In this document: positions 1 to 6,280 of the stretch, one piece after another
Layout of the letters: every line of letters begins with the position of its first letter
Position numbering within the stretch: position 1 is the stretch's first letter
NCBI GenBank assembly: GCA_031287245.1
Contig: JAITTD010000218.1
Coordinates: 1-9,904, forward strand
Source: Bacteroidales bacterium
GTDB lineage: Bacteria > Bacteroidota > Bacteroidia > Bacteroidales > UBA4181
DNA length: 9,904 bases
Reading direction: 5' to 3'
The notes under the pieces: generated by a model
Seen by the model: the letters and a program-made list of their open reading frames with translations, nothing else
What the model was told of the DNA's origin: nothing
Database searches by the model: none
Position numbers and translations under genes: made by a program

Positions 1-699
1 TTCGGGCGTGGCGGCAAAGGTCTTGGGGGCATCCACATTGTATTTCGCCCAAATAACGCCGTTAATCAGCACGCCATACCCTTCCTGCGTAACGTGAATC
101 ACAACATTTTCAACTCCACTTGCGCTCACGGTAACAGTTGCAGGTGCAGGGTCGGTTTTTGCTACCGCTGCTACGAGCGTAAAGCCTGTGGCGGTTTTGT
201 TCACCGTCAACCACACTTGGCTGGAAACGGCATCCCACGCGGTGTTGCTTGTTACCACAAACACAGCGTTGTCCGTCGCCGTGCCATCGGCTGCAAAAGC
301 GATGGCATCCGAATGGTCGAGGCTCAGCGCGGGGGCAGCGGCTGCCTGCGTTACGGATAGCGTGACGGGCGTTGCAGCGCCTGCCGTTACAGTAACGGTT
401 GCCGCTGCGGGCGCGGTGGTGGCAGTGTTTGCCGCTGCCACGAGCGTAAAGCCCGCGGCGGTTTTGCTTACGGTCAACCACGCTTGGTTGCTTTCTGCTT
501 TCCACGCGGCTTGATTGGTGGTCACTACGAACGTGGCATTGCCGTCAGCCGTGCCGTCCGCTTTGAACTTCACTTCCGTCTGCGAAGGGTTGATACTTAA
601 CGAGGGCGCCTCGTCCTTATATTTGTCCTTTTTGCAGGACATTGTGGCTACTACGCATACTGCGAGTGCCATTGCTAAAAAAGTACTAACTTTTTTCAT
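1..699 (-). CDS. Secreted lipoprotein with two BACON-like domains and start of a FISUMP-type domain (3' end missing)
   Basis: An open frame of 233 codons runs from ATG at 699 to base 1 without a stop, so the C-terminus lies outside the window. Residues 1-21 form a signal peptide (MKK, then a hydrophobic stretch) followed by Cys22 in ATMSC, a plausible lipobox; the next residues KKDKYKDE are charged, as in exported Bacteroidota lipoproteins. Residues about 34-118 and 123-206 are two copies of one beta-sandwich repeat (FVVT.N.AW.A.S...WLTV.KT..GFTLVAA...TVTVSA...V.VTQ), matching the BACON pattern; the conserved Trp74 and Trp163 are 89 residues apart. From about residue 208, GVLINGVIWAKYNVDAP resembles the opening of the Fibrobacter succinogenes major paralogous (FISUMP) domain. 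BACON domains are thought to bind carbohydrate or mucin, but no enzyme activity is visible here. The architecture is fairly secure; the biological role is unknown. Confidence 0.88.
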   Translation of the reverse strand, partial: MKKVSTFLAMALAVCVVATMSCKKDKYKDEAPSLSINPSQTEVKFKADGTADGNATFVVTTNQAAWKAESNQAWLTVSKTAAGFTLVAAANTATTAPAAATVTVTAGAATPVTLSVTQAAAAPALSLDHSDAIAFAADGTATDNAVFVVTSNTAWDAVSSQVWLTVNKTATGFTLVAAVAKTDPAPATVTVSASGVENVVIHVTQEGYGVLINGVIWAKYNVDAPKTFAATPE

Positions 700-765
700 A
701 CTGACTACTTTTTTTGATGAATTTTTGACTTCCGGATAAGTGTTTTGTATCAATTATTTTTTTTG

Positions 766-773
766 CAAAGATA
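766..773 (-). promoter_or_regulatory. -7 promoter element for the lipoprotein gene
   Basis: Read on the minus strand this is TATCTTTG, an exact match to the Bacteroidota -7 consensus TAnnTTTG. It lies 66 bases upstream of the ATG at 699, leaving a leader of about 60 bases. No TTG is present at the expected 19-21 base spacing, so the -33 element is weak or absent. Confidence 0.5.
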
Positions 774-824
774 AAAAAGTCTGCCAACTTGCTTTGATTA
801 TTTTTTTGTTAATTAAAAAAAACG

Positions 825-832
825 TAAATTTG
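825..832 (+). promoter_or_regulatory. -7 promoter element for the DUF151 gene
   Basis: TAAATTTG matches TAnnTTTG and sits 26 bases before the ATG at 859. A TTG at 806-808 is only 16 bases upstream, shorter than the usual spacing. With the opposing element at 766-773 it makes the AT-rich gap 700-858 a divergent promoter region. Confidence 0.5.
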
Positions 833-858
833 TAACTTCAAACAGGCATGATAAACAG

Positions 859-1431
859 ATGAACAGAGTATTTCTCAATGTATTGGGTATTTCTTACAGC
901 CAGACGCAATCGGGTGCATACGCATTAATTTTGGGCGAGGCAAACGGCAATCGGCGTATTCCTATCATCATAGGTGACTACGAGGCGCAAGCCATTGCCA
1001 TAGAACTGGAGGGGTTAAAACCGCCCCGTCCGTTAACGCACGACTTGTTGTTTGCATTTGCCACCGAATACAATATTATATTGGAAGAAGTCAATATTTT
1101 TCATTTGGAAGAAGGCATTTTCTATACGAAATTGGTGTGCAACAATGGTATCAGCAAGGTGGAATTTGATGCCCGCGCTTCCGATGCCATTGCCTTGGCA
1201 TTGCGCTTTCAATGCCCTATATACACTACCGAAGACATCATCAACCGCTCAGGCATTGTTTTCACCACCGAGCCGCAACATCCTTCGCGTCGCAGGGGAG
1301 ATGACCATTCTGCCCTGAACACAGCCGAATTGGAAGTGTCGCTGCAAGAAGCCATCAACAACGAAGATTACGAGCGAGCCTCCAAAATTCGCGATGAAAT
1401 AAGTAGCCGCAAAGCCAAAAAAGACGCATAA
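859..1431 (+). CDS. DUF151 / bifunctional nuclease-family protein with C-terminal UVR motif
   Basis: A 190-residue protein. The N-terminal two thirds match the BFN (DUF151) fold: IPIIIGDYEAQAIAIELEG at about 34-52, RPLTHDLL at 57-64, and FDARASDAIALALRF at 103-117, which is the family's (S)RxSDAIALALR signature. Residues about 155-185 (EVSLQEAINNEDYERASKIRDEI) form a UvrB/UvrC-type UVR helical hairpin, an arrangement common in Bacteroidota members of this family. Plant BFN proteins have been reported to have DNase/RNase activity, but the bacterial function is poorly defined, and a nuclease role here is inference only. The ATG at 859 fits the -7 element 26 bases upstream. Its stop codon is shared with the T-tract of the terminator belonging to the converging tRNA gene. 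No terminator is seen for this gene itself. Confidence 0.9.
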   Translation: MNRVFLNVLGISYSQTQSGAYALILGEANGNRRIPIIIGDYEAQAIAIELEGLKPPRPLTHDLLFAFATEYNIILEEVNIFHLEEGIFYTKLVCNNGISKVEFDARASDAIALALRFQCPIYTTEDIINRSGIVFTTEPQHPSRRRGDDHSALNTAELEVSLQEAINNEDYERASKIRDEISSRKAKKDA

Positions 1432-1453
1432 AAAAACACCGGCTAAACCGGTG
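1430..1453 (-). terminator. Rho-independent terminator of the tRNA-His gene
   Basis: On the minus strand, five bases after the tRNA 3' end, CACCGG-TTTAG-CCGGTG forms a 6 bp GC-rich stem with a 5-base loop, followed directly by seven Ts. On the plus strand no T-run follows, so it works for the tRNA and not for the DUF151 gene. The T-tract overlaps the DUF151 stop codon (1429-1431). Confidence 0.85.
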
Positions 1454-1458
1454 CTGAG

Positions 1459-1533
1459 GGTGGAAGATGGGACTTGAACCCACGACCTACGGAACCACAA
1501 TCCGCCACTCTAACCAACTGAGCTACATCCACC
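1459..1533 (-). tRNA. tRNA-His (anticodon GTG)
   Basis: The minus strand folds as a cloverleaf. The anticodon GTG (complement of 1496-1498) sits in loop TTGTGGT, closed by GCGGA/TCCGT. The T arm is GTGGG-TTCAAGT-CCCAT and the D stem is GCTC/GAGT. The 5' end carries the extra G at position -1 facing C73, the hallmark of bacterial tRNA-His. CCA is not encoded. The acceptor stem GTGGATG/CTTCCAC contains a T6-T67 mismatch, and G-T wobbles occur at 10-25, 27-43 and 49-65. It has its own promoter and terminator, so it is a single-gene transcript. Confidence 0.96.
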
Positions 1534-1544
1534 ATTTGAGGCTG

Positions 1545-1575
1545 CAAAAATACATCGTTTTTTCAATCTGCACAA
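1545..1575 (-). promoter_or_regulatory. Promoter of tRNA-His
   Basis: On the minus strand TTG (1575-1573) is followed after 20 bases by TATTTTTG (1552-1545), matching the Bacteroidota TTG-N19-21-TAnnTTTG promoter. Transcription would start only a few bases upstream of the tRNA 5' end at 1533, as expected for a short-leader tRNA gene. Confidence 0.8.
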
Positions 1576-1616
1576 TATTCTTGCAATATTTTTTTATTTT
1601 CAAGCATTTTTTTGCC

Positions 1617-1624
1617 TATTTTTG
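1617..1624 (+). promoter_or_regulatory. -7 promoter element for the metallophosphoesterase gene
   Basis: TATTTTTG matches TAnnTTTG and is followed 34 bases later by the ATG at 1659. No TTG is found at the usual upstream spacing. The site supports starting the protein at 1659 rather than at an in-frame ATG at 1467 inside the tRNA complement. Confidence 0.5.
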
Positions 1625-1658
1625 CATCGTTCAATATTTTACAAATTCTGACGGATAT

Positions 1659-2909
1659 ATGGAGTTTTTAAGGACATTAGCACTCATTATCGTTTTTCTG
1701 GCTTTGGATTGGCTTGCCTTCAAAGGCGTCCGTTTTGCGTTCCCTCTGTTTTTCAGGCGACATCAACAGGGGATACATCGTGCCTTCGTTGTGCAGACGG
1801 TTTTCATGCTTGCAGTGGTCGGCGGTGGCGCTATTTTTCAACAAAAAGTCCACGATTATCGCCTTGTGGCAGTATATTACTACTTTTTCGCTGCCGTGCT
1901 GATGCTTTACGGTCCCAAAATGGTTTTTCTCGTCATGCTCTTGCCCGATCTCTTTTTTTCGCGAAAATACCTGAAAAAACAGAGTATGCGGCACGTACAT
2001 TCCGACAAATTGCCTCACCGGTGTGCAAAAGTCGGCATCATTTTTGGCATATTGATGTTTTTTTTAATGGTGTGGGGAATAGTTTACGGACGTCATATTT
2101 TTCGCGTCAACCGCATTGAGATAGTCTTCAGTGATTTACCCGAACAATTTGACGGCTTTCGCATTTTACAAATATCCGACCTGCACACCGGCAGTTTTTT
2201 TGGCAATTACAGCCATTTTGCACATTTGGCAGATTCCATCGCCGCGGCACAGGCGGATTTGATTGTATGCACAGGCGATTTCGTCAATTTTGTTGCCGAC
2301 GAATTGCTGCCCGTTGTCCCGTATCTGGCAAAACTGGAAGCGCCTTGCGGGAAACTGGCGATACTGGGCAATCATGATTACGGCGCTTACTCCAAGTGGA
2401 AAACCGCCGCCGACAGCATCGTCCACCAGCGGGCTTTGGAACACAACATAGCGCTGACGGGCTTTGAACTGCTAAAAAACAGCGCTGTGGTGATTGAAAA
2501 AGACTCGGTGAACCGGATAGCCATCGTGGGCGTGGAAAACTGGGGCACTCGCAAGCGAAAAAAATACCCCAGACGTGCCGATATTGCGGCTGCAACCGCT
2601 TCCGTCAGCGATATTCCCTTCAAAATACTGCTTTCCCACGACCCTACTTTCTGGCAAAAGCACATTCAGGGGAAAAGCGATATTCAACTGACCCTTTCGG
2701 GGCACACGCACGGCACACAAATGGGCATCCAATTAGGGAAGTTCAAATTCAGCCCGGCGCAGATCATGTATCCCTACTGGGCAGGATTGTACGGGGACAA
2801 CAACCGGTACCTTTATGTAAACAACGGCGTTGGCGTCATCGGGTTCCCCGGAAGAATAGGTATGCCGCCAGAAATCACCATTTTCACATTGAAACGAAAA
2901 TCACCATAA
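1659..2909 (+). CDS. Membrane-anchored calcineurin-like metallophosphoesterase
   Basis: A 416-residue protein. The N-terminal 145 residues are hydrophobic with probably four membrane segments (about 3-22, 42-60, 68-95 and 123-143). The rest is a metallophosphoesterase domain with its full metal-binding set in order: ISDLHTG (172-178; Asp174, His176), CTGDFVN (204-210; Asp207), GNHDY (237-241), LSHDP (325-329) and SGHTHGTQ (347-354). This is the YkuE/YaeI-like layout, whose relatives hydrolyse phosphodiester or pyrophosphate bonds, some in lipid substrates. The exact substrate cannot be read from the sequence. The active domain could face either side of the membrane; I cannot decide which. The frame is open back to 1467, but that start would lie within the tRNA-His gene and upstream of the likely promoter, so 1659 is chosen. 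It appears to be transcribed alone, since the next gene has its own -7 element. Confidence 0.9.
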   Translation: MEFLRTLALIIVFLALDWLAFKGVRFAFPLFFRRHQQGIHRAFVVQTVFMLAVVGGGAIFQQKVHDYRLVAVYYYFFAAVLMLYGPKMVFLVMLLPDLFFSRKYLKKQSMRHVHSDKLPHRCAKVGIIFGILMFFLMVWGIVYGRHIFRVNRIEIVFSDLPEQFDGFRILQISDLHTGSFFGNYSHFAHLADSIAAAQADLIVCTGDFVNFVADELLPVVPYLAKLEAPCGKLAILGNHDYGAYSKWKTAADSIVHQRALEHNIALTGFELLKNSAVVIEKDSVNRIAIVGVENWGTRKRKKYPRRADIAAATASVSDIPFKILLSHDPTFWQKHIQGKSDIQLTLSGHTHGTQMGIQLGKFKFSPAQIMYPYWAGLYGDNNRYLYVNNGVGVIGFPGRIGMPPEITIFTLKRKSP

Positions 2910-2940
2910 AGAAATTCAACGCAAAAACCGGAATTTTTCT

Positions 2941-2948
2941 TATTTTTG
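2941..2948 (+). promoter_or_regulatory. -7 promoter element for lpdA
   Basis: TATTTTTG matches TAnnTTTG, 24 bases before the lpdA ATG. No clear TTG lies at the expected upstream distance. No terminator is visible in the 63-base gap after the phosphoesterase gene, so readthrough is possible. Confidence 0.5.
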
Positions 2949-2972
2949 CGCCCCATAAATTATCAATGACAA

Positions 2973-4364
2973 ATGAATTATGATTTAATAGTAATAGGTA
3001 GCGGTCCGGGAGGATATGTAGCATCCATCAGGGCTTCGCAACTTGGGTTGAAGACTGCCGTTGTAGAACGGGAGCATCTGGGAGGTATTTGCCTCAATTG
3101 GGGCTGTATTCCTACCAAATCGCTGCTGAAAAGCGCACAGGTATATCGTTATTTCACCCATGCTGCCGACTATGGCGTGGCGCTGGAAGGCACGGCGAAA
3201 CCGGATTATGCGGCTATCGTTGCCCGCAGTCGCGGTGTTGCCGATGGGATGAGCAAGGGCATTCAGTTTCTGATGAAGAAAAACAAGGTGGACGTCATAT
3301 CCGGAAACGGTGTGCTTGCCGGAAACGGTGCAGTGAACGTGACGGATGCCGAGGGCAAAACCACAACGCTCACCGCAAAGAACATCCTACTGGCTACGGG
3401 TGCACGCTCACGGGAATTGCCCAATTTGCCGCAGGACGGAGTGAAAATCATCGGGTACCGGCAGGCGCTGGCGTTGCCCCAACAGCCGCAAAGTTTGCTG
3501 GTAGTTGGTTCGGGCGCTATCGGCAGCGAACTGGCGTTTTTTTATCAATCCATCGGCACGCAGGTGACTTTGGTGGAATTTATGCCGCAGATTGTCCCGC
3601 TGGAGGACGAAGACGTGGCTGCACAATTGCAACGCTCGTTTAAAAAGGCAGGCATGAAAGTGCTCACCTCGTCAACAGTGACGGCAGTGGATACCTCAGG
3701 CGATAGTTGTAAAGTGACTGTGAAAACGGCAAAAGGAGAGGAAGTATTGCAGGCAGACACAGTATTGTCGGCTGTGGGCATTGCTCCCAACATCGAAAAC
3801 ATCGGACTGGAAGCGCTCCATATCACCACCGAAAAGGGACGTGTGAAAGTGGACGATCACTATCAGACCAGCGCGACAGGCATTTTTGCCATCGGCGACA
3901 TCATCGCCACGCCGGCATTGGCACACGTGGCATCGGCAGAAGCCATAGCCTGCGTGGAACATATTGCAGGGCTGAATCCTGAACCGCTCAATTACAGGAA
4001 TATACCCGGCTGCACCTACACCACCCCCGAAATAGCCTCCGTAGGGATGACCGAAAAAGCGGCTATTGAAGCGGGATACAAAATCAAAGTCGGAAAATTC
4101 CCTTTTACCGCATCCGGCAAAGCGGCTTCGGCAGGTGCAAAAGACGGTTTCGCCAAGTTGATTTTCGACGAGGCGTATGGCGAATTGTTGGGCGCCCACC
4201 TGATTGGCGAAAACGTGACGGAAATGCTCGGCGAATTAGTCGTTGCCCGCAATTTGGAAGTGACAGGACACGAACTGATTCGATCCGTTCATCCGCATCC
4301 GACCATGTCCGAAGCCATCATGGAAGCAGCAGCAGCGGCTTACGGAGAGGCTATTCATACATAA
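2973..4364 (+). CDS. lpdA: Dihydrolipoyl dehydrogenase (E3 component)
   Basis: A 463-residue flavoprotein of full family length. It reoxidises dihydrolipoamide on 2-oxoacid dehydrogenase or glycine cleavage complexes, using FAD and NAD+. The FAD-binding motif GSGPGGYVA is at 9-17 and the redox disulfide in GGICLNWGCIPTK (Cys40, Cys45). ATGARSRELP is at 141-150, the NAD-binding GSGAIG at 179-184, and the second FAD motif GIFAIGD at 303-309. The C-terminal HPHPTMSE supplies the catalytic His442/Glu447 pair from the partner subunit of the homodimer. All key residues are present, so it should be active. No E1, E2 or lipoyl-protein gene is next to it in the window, so which complex it serves is not shown. 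The 3' end is followed by a repeat-rich gap with no convincing terminator. Confidence 0.96.
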   Translation: MNYDLIVIGSGPGGYVASIRASQLGLKTAVVEREHLGGICLNWGCIPTKSLLKSAQVYRYFTHAADYGVALEGTAKPDYAAIVARSRGVADGMSKGIQFLMKKNKVDVISGNGVLAGNGAVNVTDAEGKTTTLTAKNILLATGARSRELPNLPQDGVKIIGYRQALALPQQPQSLLVVGSGAIGSELAFFYQSIGTQVTLVEFMPQIVPLEDEDVAAQLQRSFKKAGMKVLTSSTVTAVDTSGDSCKVTVKTAKGEEVLQADTVLSAVGIAPNIENIGLEALHITTEKGRVKVDDHYQTSATGIFAIGDIIATPALAHVASAEAIACVEHIAGLNPEPLNYRNIPGCTYTTPEIASVGMTEKAAIEAGYKIKVGKFPFTASGKAASAGAKDGFAKLIFDEAYGELLGAHLIGENVTEMLGELVVARNLEVTGHELIRSVHPHPTMSEAIMEAAAAAYGEAIHT

Positions 4365-4383
4365 TTAAGAATTATAAATTATA
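4363..4383 (+). repeat. Three AT-rich heptamers after lpdA
   Basis: AATTAAG, AATTATA, AATTATA lie head to tail, starting at the last bases of the lpdA stop codon. ATAATT at 4361-4366 and AATTAT at 4370-4375 can pair over a 3-base loop, but with AT pairs only and no T-run, so this is not a convincing terminator. Confidence 0.45.
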
Positions 4384-4391
4384 ACATTACA

Positions 4392-4475
4392 GCATGCTTC
4401 GAGGGAGCATCGAAGCATGCTTCGAGAGTGCATCGAAACATGCTTCGAGAGTGCATCGAAGCATGCTTCGAGAGT
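4392..4475 (+). repeat. 23-base tandem repeat, 3.65 copies, self-complementary
   Basis: Units are at 4392-4414, 4415-4437, 4438-4460 and a partial one at 4461-4475. Units 2 and 3 differ at one base (first base G versus A); unit 1 differs from unit 2 only at GGGA versus GAGT in its middle. Each unit starts with GCATGCTTCGAG and ends with GCATCGAA. At unit junctions TCGAAGCATGCTTCGA forms a perfect 16-base palindrome (4410-4425 and 4456-4471); the middle junction (4433-4448) has one mismatch. An alternative fold pairs 11-base arms across a 7-base loop. No open frame uses the array. Its function is unknown. Confidence 0.92.
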
Positions 4476-4502
4476 CGTCAATAAATGAATCAATTTGTGT
4501 AT

Positions 4503-4514
4503 CCCCTAACGGGG
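4503..4514 (+). repeat. Small GC hairpin
   Basis: CCCC-TAAC-GGGG forms a 4 bp stem with a 4-base loop. It is not followed by a T-run. It is probably one piece of the intergenic repeat cluster. Confidence 0.5.
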
Positions 4515-4540
4515 AATTGAGGTGATATTGAGATTTATTT

Positions 4541-4579
4541 CTATTGATGTCCTACGGACAAGCGGATACATATCAATAG
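4541..4579 (+). repeat. Nested inverted repeat
   Basis: The outer arms CTATTGAT (4541-4548) and ATCAATAG (4572-4579) are perfect complements. Just inside the left arm is a second small hairpin, GTCC-TAC-GGAC (4549-4559). The right arm ends at the base where the next palindrome begins. The layout resembles a short REP-like or non-autonomous element, but no transposase or target-site duplication is visible. Confidence 0.7.
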
Positions 4580-4606
4580 TAGAGACGGTGCGCGCACCGT
4601 CTCTAC
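4579..4606 (+). repeat. Perfect 28-base palindrome
   Basis: The left half GTAGAGACGGTGCG (4579-4592) is exactly complementary to the right half CGCACCGTCTCTAC (4593-4606), with no spacer. Neither strand has a T-run after it, so a standard terminator is unlikely. As far as I recall, similar GTAGAGACG...CGTCTCTAC palindromes are dispersed repeats in several bacterial genomes, which suggests a mobile REP-type sequence. Confidence 0.9.
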
Positions 4607-4630
4607 AACGGACAATGAATCACCACCGTA

Positions 4631-4659
4631 TCACAATGAATCACAATGAATCACAATGA
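4631..4659 (+). repeat. 10-base tandem repeat, about 2.9 copies
   Basis: TCACAATGAA occurs at 4631-4640 and 4641-4650, then TCACAATGA at 4651-4659. Related fragments flank it (ACAATGAATC at 4612-4621, TTGAATCACA at 4663-4672). It contains several ATGs but lies upstream of the promoter for the next gene, so they are not starts. Confidence 0.8.
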
Positions 4660-4693
4660 CAATTGAATCACAAAAAATTTCCCTTGTATGCGC

Positions 4694-4723
4694 TTGGAAA
4701 TCTGAAAATATTATGTAATTTTG
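4694..4723 (+). promoter_or_regulatory. Promoter of the lyase-ketosynthase-ACP-acyltransferase operon
   Basis: TTG (4694-4696) is followed after 19 bases by TAATTTTG (4716-4723), an exact fit to the Bacteroidota TTG-N19-21-TAnnTTTG pattern. Transcription would begin near 4730, about 23 bases before the ATG at 4753. This excludes the in-frame upstream ATG at 4663. It is the only good promoter seen for the four genes. Confidence 0.8.
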
Positions 4724-4752
4724 CGCGTTTTTTAGTATTTATAAATTTCAGA

Positions 4753-6267
4753 ATGTTACAGATAGAGCGTTTTAAAGACATCGTATTCAATCACCAACCT
4801 GTTACTATCACTCCGGAGGAAGAACAGCGGGTCAACCACTGTTTCGACTTTCTCCAGAAATTTGCAATAGACAAAGTGATCTATGGCATCAATACCGGTT
4901 TCGGTCCGATGGCGCAATATCGTGTTGACGACAATCAACTCCACCAGTTACAGTACAATATCATCCGCAGCCACTCCACAGGAGCGGGCGCTCCTCTGCC
5001 TGATCTTTATGTGAAAGCGGCAATGGTGGCACGCTTGCAGACCTTTCTGCGCGGAAAATCGGGCGTACACATTCAGGTAGCAGAGATATTGCAACAATTC
5101 ATCAACAATGACATCTATCCTGTGATTCCGGAACACGGAAGCGTAGGCGCCAGCGGCGATTTAGTGCAACTGTCGCACATAGCGCTTGCACTCATTGGCG
5201 AAGGAGAAGTTCGCTACAATGGCGAGATACGAACATCGGCAGAAGTGCTCAAAGCCTGCAACATACAACCCTTGCAGATGCACCTGCGCGAGGGTTTGGC
5301 TATCACCAACGGCACAGCAGTGATGACCGGCATCGGGTTGGTCAATCTGATTTATGCCCAAACGCTGCTGAAATGGGCAGTTGCCGCATCGGTGCTGATG
5401 AATGAAATAGCGGCTTCCTACGATGATTTCATGTCGGAAACCATCAATGAACTGAAATTCCACAAGGGGCAGCGGGAAATTGCCGCATGGATGCGGACAA
5501 TCGCCAAAGGTAGTCAATGTTTCCTGAAACGGGACACCATGCTGTACCGCAAACATACCGAACAGATACTGCAACACAAGGTTCAGCCGTATTACTCGCT
5601 GAGATGCGTGCCACAGGTGCTCGGTCCGATATTGGACGAGTTGTACAATGCGGAAAAAGTGCTTATCGACGAACTCAATTCGGTGGACGACAATCCAATC
5701 GTGGATCCGGAAACGGCAACCGTCTATCATGGTGGCAATTTCCACGGTGATTACGTATCCTTTGAGATGGATAAACTGAAAATAGCGGTCACCAAACTCA
5801 CCATGCTGCTTGAAAGGCAGATGAATTACATTTTTCACGACAAGGTGAATGAAATTCTTCCGCCATTTGTCAATTTGGGCGTGTTGGGTCTCAACTACGG
5901 GCTGCAAGCTTCGCAATTCACCGCTACCTCCACTACGGCGGAAAGCCAAACCCTGTCCAACCCCATGTACGTACACAGCATCCCGAACAACAACGACAAT
6001 CAGGACATTGTGAGTATGGGCACCAATGCCGCTTTGCTTTGCAAACACGTGGTAGAAAACGGGTTTCAGGTGACAGCGATTCACTGGATGGCACTGGTGC
6101 AGGCAGTGGATTGTCTTCAACTGAAAGATTCCTTATCGCCAACAACGCGCAAAATATACAACGACATAAGGGCGATTGTACCGGTATTTGTGGAAGACAC
6201 GCCAAAATACAAAGAAATAGCCGCTGTTGAACAATATCTTAAAAACGCCAATATCGACTTACAATAA
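4753..6267 (+). CDS. Aromatic amino acid ammonia-lyase, probably tyrosine ammonia-lyase
   Basis: A 504-residue protein of the HAL/PAL/TAL family, which removes ammonia from an aromatic amino acid using an MIO group made from Ala-Ser-Gly. That triad is A133-S134-G135 in GSVGASGDLVQLSH. Other active-site blocks are present: VIYGINTGFGPMAQY (Tyr44), NGT (187-189), YYSLRCVPQ (280-288), DDNPIVD (312-318) and HGGNFHGDY (326-334). The substrate-selecting region reads IIRSHSTG (Ser73-His74). Long blocks, including NTGFGPMAQYR and the PMYVHSIPNNNDNQDIVSMG region (405-423), closely resemble the Flavobacterium tyrosine ammonia-lyase as I remember it, more than true histidine ammonia-lyases. Histidine-degradation genes are absent, while a ketosynthase and ACP follow 13 bases later, so tyrosine to p-coumarate is the best guess. 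Histidine ammonia-lyase remains the alternative, because the Ser-His pair alone does not decide it. The start at 4753 is set by the promoter. Confidence 0.9.
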   Translation: MLQIERFKDIVFNHQPVTITPEEEQRVNHCFDFLQKFAIDKVIYGINTGFGPMAQYRVDDNQLHQLQYNIIRSHSTGAGAPLPDLYVKAAMVARLQTFLRGKSGVHIQVAEILQQFINNDIYPVIPEHGSVGASGDLVQLSHIALALIGEGEVRYNGEIRTSAEVLKACNIQPLQMHLREGLAITNGTAVMTGIGLVNLIYAQTLLKWAVAASVLMNEIAASYDDFMSETINELKFHKGQREIAAWMRTIAKGSQCFLKRDTMLYRKHTEQILQHKVQPYYSLRCVPQVLGPILDELYNAEKVLIDELNSVDDNPIVDPETATVYHGGNFHGDYVSFEMDKLKIAVTKLTMLLERQMNYIFHDKVNEILPPFVNLGVLGLNYGLQASQFTATSTTAESQTLSNPMYVHSIPNNNDNQDIVSMGTNAALLCKHVVENGFQVTAIHWMALVQAVDCLQLKDSLSPTTRKIYNDIRAIVPVFVEDTPKYKEIAAVEQYLKNANIDLQ

Positions 6268-6280
6268 ACGCTAAAAATCA

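Noticed and set aside
188..514. Plus-strand open frame rich in Ala and Val opposite the lipoprotein
   Set aside because: It is a mirror of the GC-rich repetitive lipoprotein gene on the minus strand, which has a signal peptide, domains and a promoter element.
848..862. Four-codon upstream ORF ending in the DUF151 start (ATGA overlap)
   Set aside because: It is too short to separate from chance, although it lies in the likely leader.
1467..1658. N-terminal extension of the metallophosphoesterase from the ATG at 1467
   Set aside because: It would start inside the complement of tRNA-His and lie upstream of the -7 element at 1617-1624; the segment does not resemble the family's N-terminus.
4392..4475. 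CRISPR array
   Set aside because: The repeats are directly adjacent with no unique spacers, and no cas genes are present.
4579..4606. Rho-independent terminator for lpdA
   Set aside because: The 28-base palindrome has no following T-run on either strand and lies more than 200 bases after the lpdA stop.
4663..4752. Extension of the lyase from the ATG at 4663
   Set aside because: The promoter at 4694-4723 lies inside it, so the message would not contain that start; known relatives begin near the ATG at 4753.
5161..6120. Long minus-strand open frame of 319 codons opposite the lyase
   Set aside because: It lies wholly within the lyase gene, is rich in His, Cys and Phe with no recognisable motif, and has no promoter.
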